The notes beneath the pieces are model-generated. The model did not search any database. It worked only from the letters and a program-made list of their open reading frames with translations, and was not told the origin of the DNA. The translations under genes were made by a program, and so were the position numbers. From an uncultured Burkholderiales bacterium (GTDB taxonomy: Bacteria; Pseudomonadota; Gammaproteobacteria; Burkholderiales; Burkholderiaceae_E), in NCBI GenBank assembly GCA_903923345.1, contig CAIXXI010000086.1, positions 1 through 6,137 on the forward strand: DNA of 6,137 bases, read 5' to 3'. Of this stretch, positions 5,102-6,137 are shown one piece after another; position 1 is the first letter of the stretch; each line of letters begins with the position of its first letter.

Positions 5102-6137
5102 TCAATTCGCCTGAGACATCCGGCGGGCGGCAAACTGGATGAACCAGTCGATCGAGTCAGGATTCGACATCGCAGCCCGGTTGCAGGCCTTTTCCGCCGG
5201 CTGACCCAGCAGGATCTTCTTGATCGGCACTTCGAGCTTCTTACCGGAGATTGTTCGCGGCACTTCGGGTATCGCGAACACATCATTGGGGACATGACGC
5301 GCTGAGAGCTGGCTGCGTATCGCATCAAGCAGGCGGCGTTTCAGCGCTTCTGTGAACAGCGCCTCACTTCGAGGCACGACGAACAGCGCCATGTACGACT
5401 CTCGTCCGAGATATTCCAGATCGATCACCAGCGAGTCGGCCACTTCATCGAAGCCTTCCACCACGCGATACAGCTCGCTGGTCCCCATCCGGATTCCATG
5501 CCGATTGATCGTCGAGTCGGAACGGCCGTAAATGATGCCGGTCACCGTCTCGGGTCGGCGGATCAGTTTGAGCCAGTCACCATGCCGCCAGACGCCGGGA
5601 TACTGATCGAAATAGCTCTCGAAATAGCGTCGCCCCTCGGTATCACCCCAGAAATACAAGGGCATCGACGGCATCGGTTCGGTACAGACCAGTTCACCCA
5701 CCTCACCTTCAATCGCTTGGCCTGCCTCATCAAATGCATAAACGGCACTGCCCAGGCCGCGGGCCTGCATTTCGCCGGCGTAGATTGGCGCAATCGGACA
5801 GGCTCCAAGAAATGCGGTGTTGGGATCCGTCCCGCCCGAGATCGAGGCCAGCAGGATGTCAGGATGGACCTGCTGGTAAATCCAGCGATAGGCGTCCTCG
5901 GTCAGCGGAGAACCGGTCGCCCCGATGGTTTTGAGTGCAGACAGATCGAACTGCTCGCGGGGCCGCAAAGCATTCTTCATGTTGAGCTGAACGAAGGCAG
6001 GCGACAAGCCAAAAAAGCTCGCCTTTTCTGCCTCAACGAAGCGCCACAGGCTTGTCAGGTCGGGATAGCCCGGATTGCCATCAAAAAGCATCACGGTCGC
6101 CCCGGCAATCAGTGCCGACACCGTCATGTTCCACATG
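5102..6137 (-). CDS. Acetoacetyl-CoA synthetase (acetoacetate-CoA ligase), C-terminal part; 5' end outside window
   Basis: ATP-dependent acyl-CoA synthetase of the ANL (AMP-binding) superfamily, expected to activate acetoacetate to acetoacetyl-CoA (EC 6.2.1.16) for ketone-body or polyhydroxybutyrate/leucine-derived carbon use. The visible 345 codons are roughly the C-terminal half of a family of about 650 residues. The ATG at 6136 is internal (MWNMTVSALIAGA corresponds to the family's MMWN-L-SAL segment), so it is not the true start. Counting from that Met, motifs are SISGGTDPNTAFLG (98-111), CTEPMPSMPLYFW (151-163), PGVWRHGDW (180-188), YGRSDSTIN (203-211) and SGKKLEVPIKK (297-307), whose lysine K299 should be the adenylation lysine. 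The SGGTD and PSMP-FW motifs point to acetoacetate-CoA ligase over acetyl-CoA synthetase. Substrate identity is by family only. The stop codon is 2 nt before the HD-GYP start. Confidence 0.93.
   Translation of the reverse strand, partial: MWNMTVSALIAGATVMLFDGNPGYPDLTSLWRFVEAEKASFFGLSPAFVQLNMKNALRPREQFDLSALKTIGATGSPLTEDAYRWIYQQVHPDILLASISGGTDPNTAFLGACPIAPIYAGEMQARGLGSAVYAFDEAGQAIEGEVGELVCTEPMPSMPLYFWGDTEGRRYFESYFDQYPGVWRHGDWLKLIRRPETVTGIIYGRSDSTINRHGIRMGTSELYRVVEGFDEVADSLVIDLEYLGRESYMALFVVPRSEALFTEALKRRLLDAIRSQLSARHVPNDVFAIPEVPRTISGKKLEVPIKKILLGQPAEKACNRAAMSNPDSIDWFIQFAARRMSQAN
5107..5112 (-). promoter_or_regulatory. Ribosome binding site favouring the ATG start of the HD-GYP gene
   Basis: On the minus strand AGGCGA lies 7 nt before the ATG at 5099 but only 1 nt before the alternative TTG at 5105. 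It is an imperfect Shine-Dalgarno sequence inside the last codons of the synthetase gene, and its spacing supports the ATG. Coupling to translation of the upstream gene may help the weak site. Confidence 0.5.

Noticed and set aside
5100..5105. TTG at 5105 as the HD-GYP start (two residues longer)
   Set aside because: It overlaps the synthetase stop codon and is only 1 nt from the Shine-Dalgarno-like AGGCGA, whereas the ATG at 5099 has normal spacing. The difference is only two residues.

Overview
The window is GC-rich bacterial chromosome and almost entirely coding. It looks gammaproteobacterial: a compact mcp-cheW-cheR-cheD-cheB chemotaxis block resembling the second (Che2-type) cluster of pseudomonads, a DUF3391/HD-GYP protein of the kind common in Gamma- and Betaproteobacteria, and a GGGGTCAGACCCC palindromic repeat that I recall from several proteobacterial genomes. 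A Xanthomonadales-like source is possible, but this is a guess from gene style only.

Left part, plus strand (1-3660): the 3' end of a methyl-accepting chemotaxis protein, then cheW, cheR, cheD and cheB. Genes are 10 nt apart, 57 nt apart, overlapping by 4 nt (GTGA), and 9 nt apart, which points to one transcript. CheW couples receptors to the kinase CheA, CheR methylates receptor glutamates, CheB removes methyl groups when phosphorylated, and CheD deamidates receptor glutamines. The block is therefore the adaptation half of a chemosensory pathway; cheA and cheY are not in the window and probably lie to the left. The receptor ends in a long flexible tail with a terminal NFRPY that fits a CheR/CheB tether.

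Middle (3661-3740): an 80-nt gap between convergent genes with no convincing terminator.

Right part, minus strand (6137 back to 3741): the 3' half of an acetoacetyl-CoA synthetase (acetoacetate-CoA ligase), followed after 2 nt by a DUF3391/HD-GYP protein, a probable cyclic-di-GMP phosphodiesterase. The pair looks like an operon.

The most unusual element is inside the HD-GYP gene. Two copies of a palindromic repeat (GAAATTGGGGTCAGACCCCC, exact period 27 nt) sit in the linker between the two domains and are translated in frame as a duplicated GGLTPIS peptide. I see no wholly new multi-gene system. The rest is recognisable, with some motif variations worth checking.
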